A stretch of 64,000 bases of DNA, taken from the NCBI GenBank assembly GCA_025093555.1, contig JAIWNF010000037.1, forward strand, positions 372,001 to 436,000, written 5' to 3'. Positions 50,163-62,729 of this stretch are shown piece after piece. The DNA is from Circinella umbellata. Lineage: Eukaryota > Mucoromycota > Mucoromycetes > Mucorales > Lichtheimiaceae. The notes below the pieces were generated by a model, which was not told the DNA's origin, ran no database searches, and saw only the letters and a list, made by a program, of their open reading frames with translations. Position 1 is the first letter of the stretch, and every line of letters begins with the position of its first letter. The position numbers and the translations under genes are program-made.

Positions 50163-53100
50163 CCAATTTTGGAAGAGATGGGTAATACCCAGCTTAGCTC
50201 ATTACTCGCGTCCTTTGTTAATGTTCTTGAAGGTTCATATCATTGGAATAATCCAAGTGTCAGCATGGTTTCTTATCCGGTCAGATTACAACCATGGTGT
50301 TTGAACAAAGTGGTTCAACGGTTGAACGCTGATTTTATTGATTTGAACTCGAATATAAAGTCAGTCATTGGAATACGACAGCAGGAGGAACTAGATCATT
50401 ACCGAGAACAACGACATAAATCACAACAACAACAAGATACCATAAACAATCCCAGCATAAAAGATATGTATTATAAAATATGTTACACAAGTGCAGAATT
50501 AAAGCATGAAGCCCAGGTCATGATGCAGCCACAAAAAAATGTTCGATATGCAATTATCAGTGGTTTAACTGAATTTTCTGGATGTAAACATTATAGTGGA
50601 CCAACAAGATCAGAGCCTACTACCGCTAATATAACGGCTAGCACAGCCACCATTACAGAGGATAATAAAAGCATTGTAGCATATAATCGTAGTGAAATAG
50701 CATCCATATTACGAGCGGATCAAAACAGTGCACATAGTCGTCATGAATCTGTCGCGTCATCCAATGTTGATAACAACAGCAACAACAACAAAAACAATAC
50801 CACTAATAACAACAAATTATCACAAAAGCTAACCTCTCCATCCTATAAAGAGGCCTCTCATCGCCGTGCTTTTCATCTTGTCATTTTTGATGCAGATTCT
50901 TTTACACTTTACACTTACAATTATACAAAATCATTTGTTGATCAACTTGTCCAAGTGATTGAACAAGCAGTGAATTATCAGGGTAATCGTGTACGTATGC
51001 TTCAAAACATTATGCATCAAAAATTGGGGCTGTTTCAACATTCGGAAACGTTTTCAGCGATATTACGTAAGAGCAATGATAAAACAGTATCATCATCATC
51101 ATCAATATCCGATAATGGTTCTACATCAAGCGTTGAAATATTGAAAAACTTGGTTAATAATAATATGTATTCCACAAGTAATGTTGGATTGGAACCTATT
51201 TCTGCTAATACTATGAATATCAGTTTGACAACAACGGGACGACCTTCACTGTCGGCAGCATCCAGTGCCACACGACTCTCTAATGCGAAAATCTCTTCTT
51301 CGCCTACAGCGCCAGCCTCAACTATGAAAACTCACTCCTTCCATTCATCTTCCAGCAAGCTATTAAAAAACTGTAATACTGCTTTGCAAGGTGCATATAC
51401 TTCACCAGTAACAAAGAATTCAATGATTACAACTACAGTAGAAGAAGACGATCAAAAGCAGTTTCTTGATCATCTTACAGAACATGGTACCCCTTTTCTT
51501 GACACGTTTTTACAACATTCACAACTACGCGCAGCACATGATAAAGCTTTTAATGTATATATTAAATGGGCCAGTCGGTATTCTTCCGCTTGGATACAGC
51601 AAAAGCAACAACATGGAAATATCGAAACAGCAAAGAAGGATTGTAGTAGTACTGATACTAATAATAGTGCATCAGAAATGATGTCGGTCACCGAACTCCG
51701 TCTTATACTGAAAGCATCACGCTTATTACATTTTTGTCGTACCCCTCTTGTGTTCTCAGATGTTGATCCCAAAAGATCCAGTATATTTAGCAACACAGCA
51801 AATTATACAACAAGAACAAACAACATTGAAACAATTCAACAGCATCATCATATGGAAGAAGCAATGATATGGTATGAAGGGCTAGCGCATACATTTATGA
51901 GCGAATATGCTTCATATCTACAAAGTGTTGGTATGCATGTGATTGTTCATGGTGTTTCTGGTAACAGTAATTCAAGCAAAGAAGATCAAGGTGTTTATTT
52001 ATCATATTACAAGGTCGCAAATGACTTTTCTGTACGATCTCCTGTTATATATTTACTTCAAGTATATCCAGGTGGAACCATAATGTGTGAAGCACGTTTA
52101 ACAGATGTCTTTGTATCAGTAACACTTTATACTTTGCATCGACGTTATGGTCGTCTTGCTGCTATGAATCATTCTCCTTATATGCACGAAAGCAGTGAAA
52201 AACGACGAGCCGATTTTCAAGATTTTACAGAAGAATGTGATCGATTCAAACAAAAGATTCATGTCAATTCGTTTGTGTATGACTTTAATTTGAAATTTAT
52301 TCAACAGTCATTGGACCAAGCATCATCGCTCCCTTCTTCTATAAATCTGTTGGGTATTATTAAGAATACATTTTCATTGTATTATAAACCTGCCAATTAT
52401 TCAAGGAATCGGATTGTTAGGGGGATATATGAGCTAATGCCAAATAATGAAGAAGAAGATGTTGGGGAAGATAATAGTATGACGCATTTGTTATCAATGG
52501 TAATCCGAAATGCTTCGAAGTATGGATTTGAATCGCTGTATACGAATGGGGTGCCAACGGCTTGTTTTGTATCTTCTAATGATTCTTCATTTACCAAGAC
52601 CTACGGAGAATGTAGAAATAACAAGAGCTATTACCGTTACACATTGGTTATTACTGATGATCATCATAGTGGTGGTGGTAATAGTAGCAATAATGTCAGT
52701 CGAGAGGGCAGTACTAACCTTGGTATGACCCATCAATATAATTATGCTGATTCGCCTCAACAAGACAACATCTCAACAACGCCAACGACAATAACAACAA
52801 CAAAGAATGATTCGAAGGTAACGGTAGAGTACTTCATTATTGTGACTTATCAAGAAGATCAATCAGAAGGATATCAAGCAAAGAAGGAAAGAGCATGGAA
52901 TCATTCACCTGGGTATAAGTCAAGACGTTTGACCGGAACATTAGAAGAAGTGCTAAAGCCTGAAAAACATACTTTGAAAGATGTCACACAAAGAGCAAGA
53001 CAACGAATTGACGATTTGATGAAACAGGTAGAAAGAAGTATTAAACTATTGTCTGTTTTATTTTTGATTGTAATTCTGGGAACATAAGGTACTAATCTAT

Positions 53101-53628
53101 CCTTATATATAGGCTGTATTTTTATATCAGCAAGATGTTATGTGGAATCAGCTATATCAATTTATTGGCAACAAAAAGATGACGACTGAAAATGTTCAGG
53201 AATTTGTTGATCTAGCAGATGGATTTTATACTTTGGATGCTGTTTCTACTGAAGCGTCTTTACAAAGATTTTTACACCTCAATCTTACTTGGGATTCTCT
53301 TTTAAATACTATTCATCAATTCTATCCTAACACATCTAGGATTCTAATACAGCAACAAAATAGCTCATTCATTCGACGCCACTTGATATTATTTAATCCC
53401 AGTGCTGTACAGGAATATTTTGTTCATATTACTGCTTCTTTTTCTTTGATCTCATCAACCACACTATCTTCAGGATCTACAGTGAAGCAGCAACAGAAAT
53501 CGGTGCAAATATTTGCAAAAAGTAAACAACCTAGAGCGACACCGAATATTTTGGATCGTACAGAAAAACTATTTATTGGGGATTTGGCTGTAATTCTTGG
53601 ATATTGTCTCTGGAAAAGTACTAAATAA
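40758..53628 (+). CDS. SZT2: SZT2 homologue (KICSTOR complex subunit)
   Basis: About 3,900 residues in 12 exons: 40758-40847, 40914-41030, 41157-41422, 41512-41581, 41698-44619, 44720-46449, 46580-47119, 47235-about 48089, about 48210-49171, 49279-49511, 49604-53027, 53113-53628. Matches to animal SZT2 run in order: TLWLLNRMF; IVIMVDLSSSLATTD; LFALNLLPSTGQQSLILLTDG; DCNFGFIPDTDILKFVASAT; ACDIIFTWRFPLHWRL with KNRPNIFVCMRDD; and LSRADIDFILP. The first matches lie in a von Willebrand-A-like N-terminal part. In animals SZT2 tethers GATOR1 and GATOR2 at lysosomes to restrain TORC1 when amino acids are scarce. Poly-Q, poly-N and poly-S insertions are frequent. The exon 8/9 junction does not keep frame with the obvious sites. 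Confidence 0.88.
41087..41142 (+). repeat. (CT)n(CA)n microsatellite in SZT2 intron 2
   Basis: About 16 CT units followed by about 12 CA units, just 5' of the acceptor TAATAG at 41156. It doubles as an extreme polypyrimidine tract on its CT half. Confidence 0.9.
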
Positions 53629-56488
53629 GTAGTACTAATTTATTCGTACATCTTTACTCTTGTAATTCAATATATAAACCGAGTGTTGTTTGTATGTGGA
53701 AAGCTTTCAATAGTACTACCCTTCTTTCTTATGTAATTTCTTCCTTCTCCTTGTCCTTTTTCTTTTACTTATACAATTATCTTTCTTTCCATTATCTTTC
53801 AATCATAATACTCGTAGATAATAGTATAACATAAAACAGTATAACCTAGTTTTATCTTTTCTATTTGACTGAAATAAGAGAAAGAGAAAGAAGCAATTAT
53901 GTTTCTATTACTTTCATAGCAAGAAAGGTAGAATATACCGCTCAATTACTTTTGTAATATGCTAGGGAAGTAATAGTAAAAGCTTCATATATATAGTCAT
54001 AATAATATTGGGAGATAATGATATATATTTAGCGATGGCGGTCCGTTGTCATGACTATTGAGTCGGTTTAGTAGTAAAAAAATACAGGAGAATAGTTGAA
54101 GACAGGAAATGTAAAAGAAAAGTAAACAATAAACTCCTATTCTGGACTCGTATCTTGGATTTCCCACTAGCTGTAATCTTTGTGCATTGCGTTTTACTAT
54201 CAACAGCCTGTTCCTCCGATACACCTGCCTTTATAAACAAAGACCCTCTCTGCTAGGGTCGCACTTCTGGGATTTTTTCCCGGATGAGGAATGCTATCAA
54301 GTCATTATGTACTTCTAAGTAGTTTAATAACTCTATACAAACATATGACACAGTACGTATGTAGCATAATAGTCGATTATATAAAGAGCAATTGATGATC
54401 ACCGAGTCTACAATATGTTATAAAAATCAAAGTAAAATTATTTATATAGAATTAACATTCTCTTCTGAATCATTCACCTGTTTTTTTTTTGCTCGATGCT
54501 ATGCTTTTATTTAATAGAAAAAATTAAACTGATGAACATTCTTTTTACTTTGTGTCTTTCATTTAAATGGTTATCATAACGCTACCATCTCTATACTCGC
54601 ATAGATCATATGTACTTGATTTTAGCAATAAAAATAGATGTAAATCAAAATGTACCGATGTTATTGCTGTATGAGTATATGATACAATGAAAGCAAAGAA
54701 TAATGGTTAATTCCATTACCGGAAAAACATTTCCGCTTAACAAAATTGTAAAAAAAAAATCATTGGCTGAAGATTTATTGAGAAAAACAAAGAGTTACTT
54801 TGAATACTACTTTTTGTTTGTTGTTATTCAATATAATAATTATACAGTAGAAGAAAAGTGTTTGATTGTTATTGTTACTACGTACCAACAAATATTACGA
54901 ATACTTTTCTACAGTATTTCTACGTATACGTACATGTTGTTATTAAAAATTATGATACATATATATATATATAGCTTTTACTTGATTTCGTTGCTAATCA
55001 ATAGTAATACTCGAGATACTTTATATTTATTACTTGATAAATGTTTAATAATAATAATAACCCATATTCTACTAACAATAAAAATGATAAAAGAGATACT
55101 ATTACAAGTAACGTAATATTCACATGGCCATAAATTATAAATATAGACTCGGAAGCACTCGGATTTATTATATTTCAATCACTCTCACATAAATTATATC
55201 TCCGTTTGTGTACATATGGTATATGTCAAATTTTTAAGGCAATGTGTACAGAATGGTTAATTTTTTTTTAAAATTAAATATTATTTTTAATTCGATAGTA
55301 TTTGGAGGAGCAAGAAGAAACCGATCTTCCTAATAAAAGAGCTGGTATGATGTAAGGATATCCCTCTAGCTCTGCAAGAAATCAAAACATCAGTTTCATC
55401 TAATCATTCGTCCATAATTTTCCTTGTCTTCTTGCTTCTTGAATTCTCTGTAGTGAAAATTAAAAAGGGTCAAGAGATAAGTTTTATTATTACTGTACTA
55501 ATTCGGTGATACTTAGTTTTACCTGGGGTAACAGACGAACGACCTTAAACATCAAAAGAATTAAGTCATATCCAATGTCCGGTTTCCAATAAAGCAATAG
55601 ACAAACCAAATGATCACATAAATTACAAATGAAAATATACGTAGCAGCTAGCACTGATCCAATGATAAATATGTTGAGACATCCTATATGCTCAGCAAGG
55701 AAACTTAGCACAATACGATCAATAGCGTTTATAACTATAGACTGTTGATAGTTGTAATATTGTAATAAAAGTATTTATGTATGTGTATGTATGCAAAGGT
55801 ATTCAATGCATGTTACAAAAATATAGTTTGTCAAGTTAAGTATATACTTTGTATATACATCTTTTGTTTGTGCGTATGTAGTATACGTGTGATTATTCGT
55901 ATTGAATAACGTGATTATAAAACCAAGCATAATATACTCAGGTTGAATAATAATTTTGCTCATACAAATAATTTGTTTTGAGATGCTCCTGCAATTAAAA
56001 ATCACTGTGTGCATTACAATTACTATTAAAAAACATGTCCCATAAACAAATATTGGAGGACAAATATTTATAAAGCAAAAACCAGTTTTTAACAATTATC
56101 ATGATCATCAAAATAAAAACAATTTGGCAATAAAACAAAAGGAAAATGAACAAGTTCCAACAAAAACTATTATTATTTAGTACGTATATAATAAGATCCA
56201 GTGAACTAATTATTCTTTTTACGCATCTTTTTCTTTCAAGTATGTTACTGTGCGTATCATAGTACAATAAAATAAAAATTATTCATGTATACGTATTTAT
56301 GTTGTTGACGACATCATTGTTACTTTATTTTTGTTTGATGAATTGAATTGCACTTTTTCATGTTTATTTCAAGTAATGTTGTTTTGTTCTTTGTATAAGA
56401 TTACAAACTATTCTTTGTCATCAAAAAAGCCAGCTATGTTTTACATGGCGTTTATATAAAATAAAGCAAAAAAATTATCTTTTTACAG
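53629..56488. other. Intergenic region with unassigned fragments
   Basis: Mostly AT-rich. An ATG frame at 54703-55116 (+) begins plausibly (VNSITGKTFPLNKIVKKKSL) but turns into Ile/Tyr/Leu-rich sequence. 54100-54310 holds a G/C-rich palindromic patch (GACCCTCTCTGCTAGGGTC). No firm gene apart from the minus-strand fragment at 55400-55760. Confidence 0.4.
55400..55760 (-). pseudogene. Two-exon membrane-protein fragment, unknown
   Basis: The minus frame from about 55760 to 55522 encodes two hydrophobic helices (IFIIGSVLAATYIFI and DLILLMFKVVRLLP). It joins through a GT-AG intron (about 55521-55452) to a short exon (RIQEARRQGKLWTND) ending in TAG. There is no in-frame ATG, so the 5' end is missing or on another exon. 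Family not recognised. Confidence 0.35.
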
Positions 56489-57207
56489 TATCTTTAGTTC
56501 ATCAAAGTCGGGGTGATCCAGATAGAGATATGTGGATATGTACAAATCATCGGTAAGATAAATCATATTAATTGTTTTTCTTTTTATTCAAGTGAGAAAC
56601 TAACTCTATTTCTTCTTAAAATATAGAAAACAAAAAATAAGAAGAACTACTGGAAATAACAGAAAGGGAAGAAAGATACTTTGGTGCTGTGATGAAGAAA
56701 ATAATCCATTAACACGTACATCACAATGTCCTGATCGCGTGCGTGCTGGTTTGTATCGTTTCCAACTTGATGATTTTTGAAAAAAAAAAATTACGCTACT
56801 ATTGAATATTTTAAAAACTAAATTATCATACTTTCTCTTCTCTTTTTAAAATAATACGTAATAATAATATTGTATATATAGCTGGTTATAGGCGTAATGT
56901 ATATCCATATCGATGGTGTCGACATTGTGAACGAGGAATTGACGAGAATGGTGAAAATGTATTAGGTCGTGTAATAGATAGGGATCTTAACGCTGCAAAT
57001 AATATTGGACGAGTATTTACAGCTTATATCAATAGCAATGGTGATCCTAACTCAAGACCATTATACCTTCGTCGTCCTGCTAATCAAAACCAACATATTG
57101 ATGCACAAATGCAAGAAGAAGAACTTGTTCGAGAAGAAATTGCGAGTGAAGAAGAAGAAATACTGGAAGGATTACATGAAGGACAAGGAGCACAAGGTGG
57201 TGAATAG
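56489..57207 (+). pseudogene. 5'-truncated TnpB/Fanzor-like fragment (RuvC-III and zinc region)
   Basis: Three exons (56489-56552, 56627-56748, 56882-57207) stay in frame across two canonical introns. They give a Cys-bearing region (MWICTNHRKQK, ILWCCDEENN, QCPDRV, then YRWCRHCERG) directly followed by VIDRDLNAANNIGR. RDxNAAxNI after a four-Cys ribbon is the C-terminal hallmark of TnpB and its eukaryotic relatives, the Fanzor RNA-guided nucleases. The Asp is the third RuvC residue. A Glu-rich tail follows (EEEELVREE-type, to 57207). No upstream exon with the first two RuvC motifs was found, so it is a fragment. Assignment is by motif. Confidence 0.6.
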
Positions 57208-57738
57208 TGGCTATAGAATAAAACTAAAACTGCCAGTAAAGATGTGCTGGCATTCATGTATTAAATAACTGGGGTGAAGTAAGTACTTGTTTCTTTTGTT
57301 TCTGGTTAACATGAAAAAAATTCATGCTGTGCACTGACTTCAGTTTTTTTTTGTGTGAATTATATTTTTTTTATGACGTAATTTTTTCTGATAAATAAAG
57401 AACTCCAACAGCGAATTTATCACTGATGTACGTTGACTTTATAACTGTAAAACTATTGGCTATTTATTTATATAACTGTTAATAAAGAGATAAACTAAGG
57501 GTAAAACTTACTATTCTCGTAGATAAAATAAAGTAAAGAAAAGAGAAGAAAAAGTGGGATGGGGAGAGTCAAAGTATAAGATTAAATAATACAACAAAGT
57601 TACACATATGAGAAAATTTATAATCTAGGAGAAAACGCAAAGATTATAACCTAAAAACCCCACTCTCATTTTTGATAATTGTAAAGCGCGCTCTTTTTCT
57701 TATATTCATATTACTATTACACATATTTTTATTTTTCA
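57208..57738 (+). promoter_or_regulatory. Upstream region of the MIOS gene
   Basis: 530 bp without a gene. The last 60 bp before the ATG at 57739 are T-rich. No specific element identified. Confidence 0.4.
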
Positions 57739-60700
57739 ATGGCGTCGTCGCGATCGATTATATGGTCACCTCATCCTGATTCTAACCGATTTTTAGTAAG
57801 TGGAACAGAACTCAAGTTATATGAATGGATTCCACCGGTAAGTTCCCTTTTTTTTTTCTTGTGATTGATTTTCTTACATTCAATGAACATAAACAGCTAA
57901 CATATATGCTTTTATTTAAAGACTTCCGACGTCCCAGGGAGTGCGCACTTTATATCTAATATACCAAAGATAGCTTTGGTGATGGTAAATATATAATATA
58001 TTCCAATAATATGTATATCAGATAAAAATGTGTGGTCCAGATATGTAATAATATTTATATTTCACCTTTAAATAGTGTGCTGATTGGTCTCCGGATCCAT
58101 ATCAACGTGATTTGATTGCTGTTGGTCTCACAACAGGAAGAACGGTTCTTGTAAAAATGCAAAACGACATCAATAATAACAACTTAGATTCACCATTTAC
58201 AGATACACCAAATTCACCTAATCCGAATTATCGTAATACCAACGCAACAGCAAAACTCAATAATACTTCATCAAAACAGCAATCTTCGTATCCTGTATTG
58301 GGTGTTAAAATGTCACGTCCTTGTAATGTGGTATCATTTTCACCATCTCATCCACACTTACTAGCATGTGGTCTTGATAAGGTGCGTAATGATCCATGCC
58401 TTTTGGTTTGGGATGTATCGCAAGCAATTGATGGATATGATACATTATCACCTAGTATATCCAATTTGACAGGTATAAAAAAAAGAAACTCAGAAGAAAT
58501 GAAAGGTTTATTCTTTAAGTTGCATTGATGGACTAAGGATGATAAGTGATAATTAACATATATGATACTTTTATTTTTATTTTGTTAGGTGTTCAGGACC
58601 GATCTTATTCATCTTCTACGTAAATTATGCATATTTATCATTTTTGATCTTTAAAAATAAAAAGAGATTCGCTTAAACTTTTTGTATTATTTGTATTATT
58701 TAGTTATCGTGAACAACGTCCAATTCAACAATACGGGTCATCAGAAGCCATTGCATCATGTGCTTGGTCAACTAATGGTGGTTCTCCATTATTAATTGCT
58801 GGCATGGGATATAAATATTTACGTACATACGACATTAGAGGTAAGATTTCTGCAAAATAGATATATACATATGATGAGCATGATGTTAAGTACCCGGCAT
58901 ATTTGTTTTATTTTTCCTAGTGGATTCTAATTCCTCACCACTTCAATTTTCCACCAAGGCTGTTTATGGCACAGCCATCGATCCATTCAATCCTTATCGA
59001 CTCGCAACCTATAACGAAGAAGGCGTCATCAAGTTGTGGGATCTTCGACAAACCAATGATTCAATATCCTTTGTTATTATTATTATTATTATTGTTAATA
59101 TCTTATTTATTAATAATTTGCATATACATATATATATTCACAAGCCTTAACCAATTTACAATACGTTCTAACATTGAATTCAGAAACGGCGACCAAACAT
59201 AGTCTTTCCAAAATCACATTCTCACCTTCTAGACCAGGTCTTTTAGCTTCTTTATCCAAGGATGCAACGCATGTAAATTTATGGGATATACAAGAAACAT
59301 GTACACTTCATTCAGCAATAGCACCCACGACAATAAATAATATCAATTCATCATCATTTCTACCAACAACACCTTCTTCGGAATTTCCACCACAATCTAT
59401 CAATCAAACATCATTAACCAGTGGAATAAAAGGATTACCCAACACTGAATCTTTTATAGTAGAGGATACAATGAAATCGCACCAAATTGTTCCAAATGAA
59501 ACGGGATTTGGTGGTGTCCCTGTATTATGGAGAAGTCGAGAATGTAAGATTTATAATCCTATTAGAAATCATACCAAAAAAATTTTCTAATACATGCATG
59601 TTTATTATTTGATACATATATAGCTTTAACAAGTCCAAAACCAATTACAACCTTTAATTTTATACCTACTATGCGAGACAATAAGCATCAGCATCATCAT
59701 ATAGGCATTTGCAGTATGGTGCCAAGTATATTAACAATGTACCGCGATGGTCAATTTCAATCGATAGATTTGGAAGAAGCATCCAAAATGACATGGAGGC
59801 CAACAGGGGGCATGTTGGCTACCAATGGAAGTGAATTATTAAGTTGCGGAGGAAGTGATCGTACTTCTGGACCATCCGATCAAAATAATAATAAAAGTAA
59901 TATTAACGGAGAATTGGCAAAATTGAATATTACGGATGGACGGAGTCGGTAAGTAAGAAAAGAATACATCGAGTTAATTCTCTCTTTCTTCCTTCACTTC
60001 TTTTCAATATCTAATGGATGTTGATTACATATATACTGTATAGATCTCAAAGTGATGAGACATATATACCAAACCCTCATAATGTGGATGAATTACAATG
60101 GATACCTTCTGAATTAACTGGTAGTGTGGCTGATAGTCTTGCTAATGATATATCTGTTGTTATGCGTAATCGTGTCAAAATGGGTTATTCTATGCAGGTA
60201 AAAAAAATCCTTTTATATTATTTAATCTGGCGTTGTTAAACATGCATTTTATTTAGTACAAAGAAAACAGCAATGTTGCGAAAGGCGATTATAAACTTAC
60301 TGAGTTATGGTCATGGATACAGAGTATGTCTTTCTTGTGTAGTATATAACATACTTATATATATATATATATATGAATGGCTGTATTGCTTGTACAAGAT
60401 ATATTAATTTCGATACGATGAAATACAATACAATTACTGTTAGGAGCGGATGAACTTGCTGGAAGTGTTGAATATTCTTATCAAGGTGTTTTTGTTATTT
60501 GGAATGGATTAGGTAAAAACCGAAAAAAAATATTTACCATAGCAACGTGAGGATCTATTTCTCTCTACTCTCAATTAATCATGATTTGACTATTTTAATT
60601 CAATAATGAAAAAAAAAAGATACCGGGGCATCACTAAATCGAAAAACCTCAGCAAATAAAGGAAATAGATATGATCAAGATGGTGGAAGAAGAAGTTCGG

Positions 60701-62580
60701 GAAATAAATCAAGAACAATCACGACATCACCACTACAGCAACAACAACAAACAACAACAGGAGAGCCAGAGGAAGATGCACTTTTTATGGTCTCTACAAA
60801 AAAACGCACACAAAGAAAACTCGCTTTGAAAGTGTGTGGATTTGATTATAGTCAAAGTGAATTAGAAGAAGAGCTTGTGCGGTAAAGTAAAACAGCTTTG
60901 CTTTTTTATGAACGTTATGGAATTTTCTACAGAATTAACAAATAAGAATATTTATTTATCTAGTCTCGAGTCACGAGGGGATTACGATCAAGCAGCAGGC
61001 TGGGCTTTCTTTTGTGGATTAACTGAACGTGCTATTGAAGCCCTTAAAAGCGAACGTGGATCAGGTCACGATGGTAAAAATATCACCTCCTTTCACTTGA
61101 TACGCATACATATACATATACATAAATAAATATGTAAGCTTCATTTTGTTTGTTTATTTATTAACTGAAAACTTTATTATATTCATAGAACAACAACGCA
61201 AGCTAATGTCTGCTGTATTAGCAGGGTTTCAACCTGGCACAGTGAATGTGAATCCTACGTGGCGAGATTTGTGTGAATCGCTTAGTCAAGATATGGTGGA
61301 CCGACCTTACTTACGAGCCATCTTCTCTTATATTTCATCTAATGATTGGTTCCGAGTATTGAATGAGCCACGACTTTCATTAAAAGAACGCGTAGCTGTT
61401 GCTTTACGTGTACTAGATGATGAAAAGGTAAAAAAAAATTAAAAAAATAGTAATATTATAACTACTCTATTTGTTCACTTTTGTAGTTTAACTTCACTAT
61501 TAATATTAATACTGTTATTGTTACCATAGCTGAGTCAATATTTGGAAAAGTCAACAAAACGAGTGATTGAAGAAGGCGATGTAGAAGGTGTTCTATTGAC
61601 AGGACTTACTACATCTGCTGTGGATTTATTTGAACAGATGGTCAACCGATATAGTGATGTACAGACAGCTAGTCTTGTAATGAGTTTTGTTGTTCCTCAA
61701 CGGTTCAAGGATAAACGTGTAGAAGATTGGGTTGAAAGGTAGAAAAAAAACTTAAGAAACTTTTAATATTACAATCATGTTACTTTTCCATCCGAAGGCT
61801 AAAAATTGTTACTGTATTTATATATTGATGGGACCGACTATAGTTATCGAGGTCTTTTGGATCGATGGCAACTTTGGCATTCACGTGCCAAATTTGATAT
61901 TGAAAGAGGAAAACGAATGAATTCAAGTGAAGTAGCTCCCCCACAAGTTTATGTTAGATGTACTTACTGTGCTCAAACTTTGGGCCATCGCTTACTGGTA
62001 CAAAATGTGCGCACTCGAGAAGGAAAACGAATGAACGTACAAACAAATATTTCTCCAGCTTCGTCTGGTCGTGCTTCTGGAAAACAAAAGGTAAAATAAA
62101 GGGACATTGTTACTTTTAATAAATATACATATGGAAATATACATATGGTCTCATCATTTTGTATATATATAAAGCCAACCGTCTGTCCTAGTTGTCGTAA
62201 ACCACTTCCTCGATGTGCCTTATGCTTGTTACATTTGGGTACACCTATTGATCCAGTACGAAAGACAATTGCAATGAATGATTCTAGTAAAAGTAAGTGG
62301 ATATAATCATTTAACTTTCTCTTTGCATTGTAACCAAATAATAATAGCCAACAAAAAAAGAAATCCTGATATATCTATATTCATTTTGCTAACGTCTTTC
62401 AATCTTTTACTCAACATAGCTGATCCGGCAGGTTTTGATTTATGGTTTACATGGTGTCAAACATGTCGTCATGGAGGTCATGCAACTCATATATTTGATT
62501 GGTTTAGGAATCATGATACATGTCCGGTTAGCAGCTGTTCATGTCATTGTTACAGTTTAAGTAAAGTTGCTGATGAATAA
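57739..62580 (+). CDS. MIOS: MIOS / Sea4 homologue, GATOR2 (SEACAT) subunit
   Basis: Eighteen exons join in frame to 1,069 residues. The N-terminal half is a WD40 propeller (MASSRSIIWSPHPDSNRF, ACGLDKVRNDPCLLVWDVS, LATYNEEGVIKLWDLR, GLLASLSKDATHVNLWDI). An alpha-solenoid follows (RKLALKVCGFDYSQSELEEE, EGDVEGVLLTGLTTSAVDL). The C-terminus is the MIOS zinc domain (CTYCAQTLG, CPSCRKPLPRCALCLLHLGTP, WFTWCQTCRHGGHATHI, CPVSSCSCHC), very close to animal MIOS. GATOR2 opposes GATOR1 and so activates TORC1 at the vacuole or lysosome when amino acids are present. Seventeen introns; sixteen are GT-AG and one (59064-59164) is AT-AC. Animal MIOS is about 875 residues; the excess here is low-complexity. 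Confidence 0.93.
59064..59164 (+). other. U12-type AT-AC intron in the MIOS gene
   Basis: The donor reads ATATCCTTTG, the canonical minor-spliceosome 5' site. CCTTAAC at 59145-59151 matches the U12 branch site, with the branch A 14 nt from the 3' end, and the intron ends in AC. Joining TCA (59061-59063) to GTT (59165) gives DLRQTNDSVLTLNSE, aligning with the PVLTL stretch of animal MIOS. No GT-AG pair in this stretch keeps the frame. Confidence 0.88.
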
Positions 62581-62729
62581 ATAAATAAATTAAGCTGCGG
62601 CGTCAAAAAAAATCTACACAACTTGTTGTCAAGTGACTTTGACTATAACGCGTTCTTTTCTTAATATTACCCTTTTATCTCTCTTTTCTCTTCCTACCCC
62701 ATACACTTTTCTCTCTCATCTATTTAAAA

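Noticed and set aside
49945..50304. His/Gln-repeat protein in the second frame of SZT2 exon 11.
   Set aside because: It is a shadow of the CAACAG/TCA repeats that encode Ala-Thr and poly-Ser in the SZT2 frame.
54060..54310. Possible terminal repeat of another element around a GACCCTCTCTGCTAGGGTC palindrome.
   Set aside because: No matching second end or target duplication could be found nearby.
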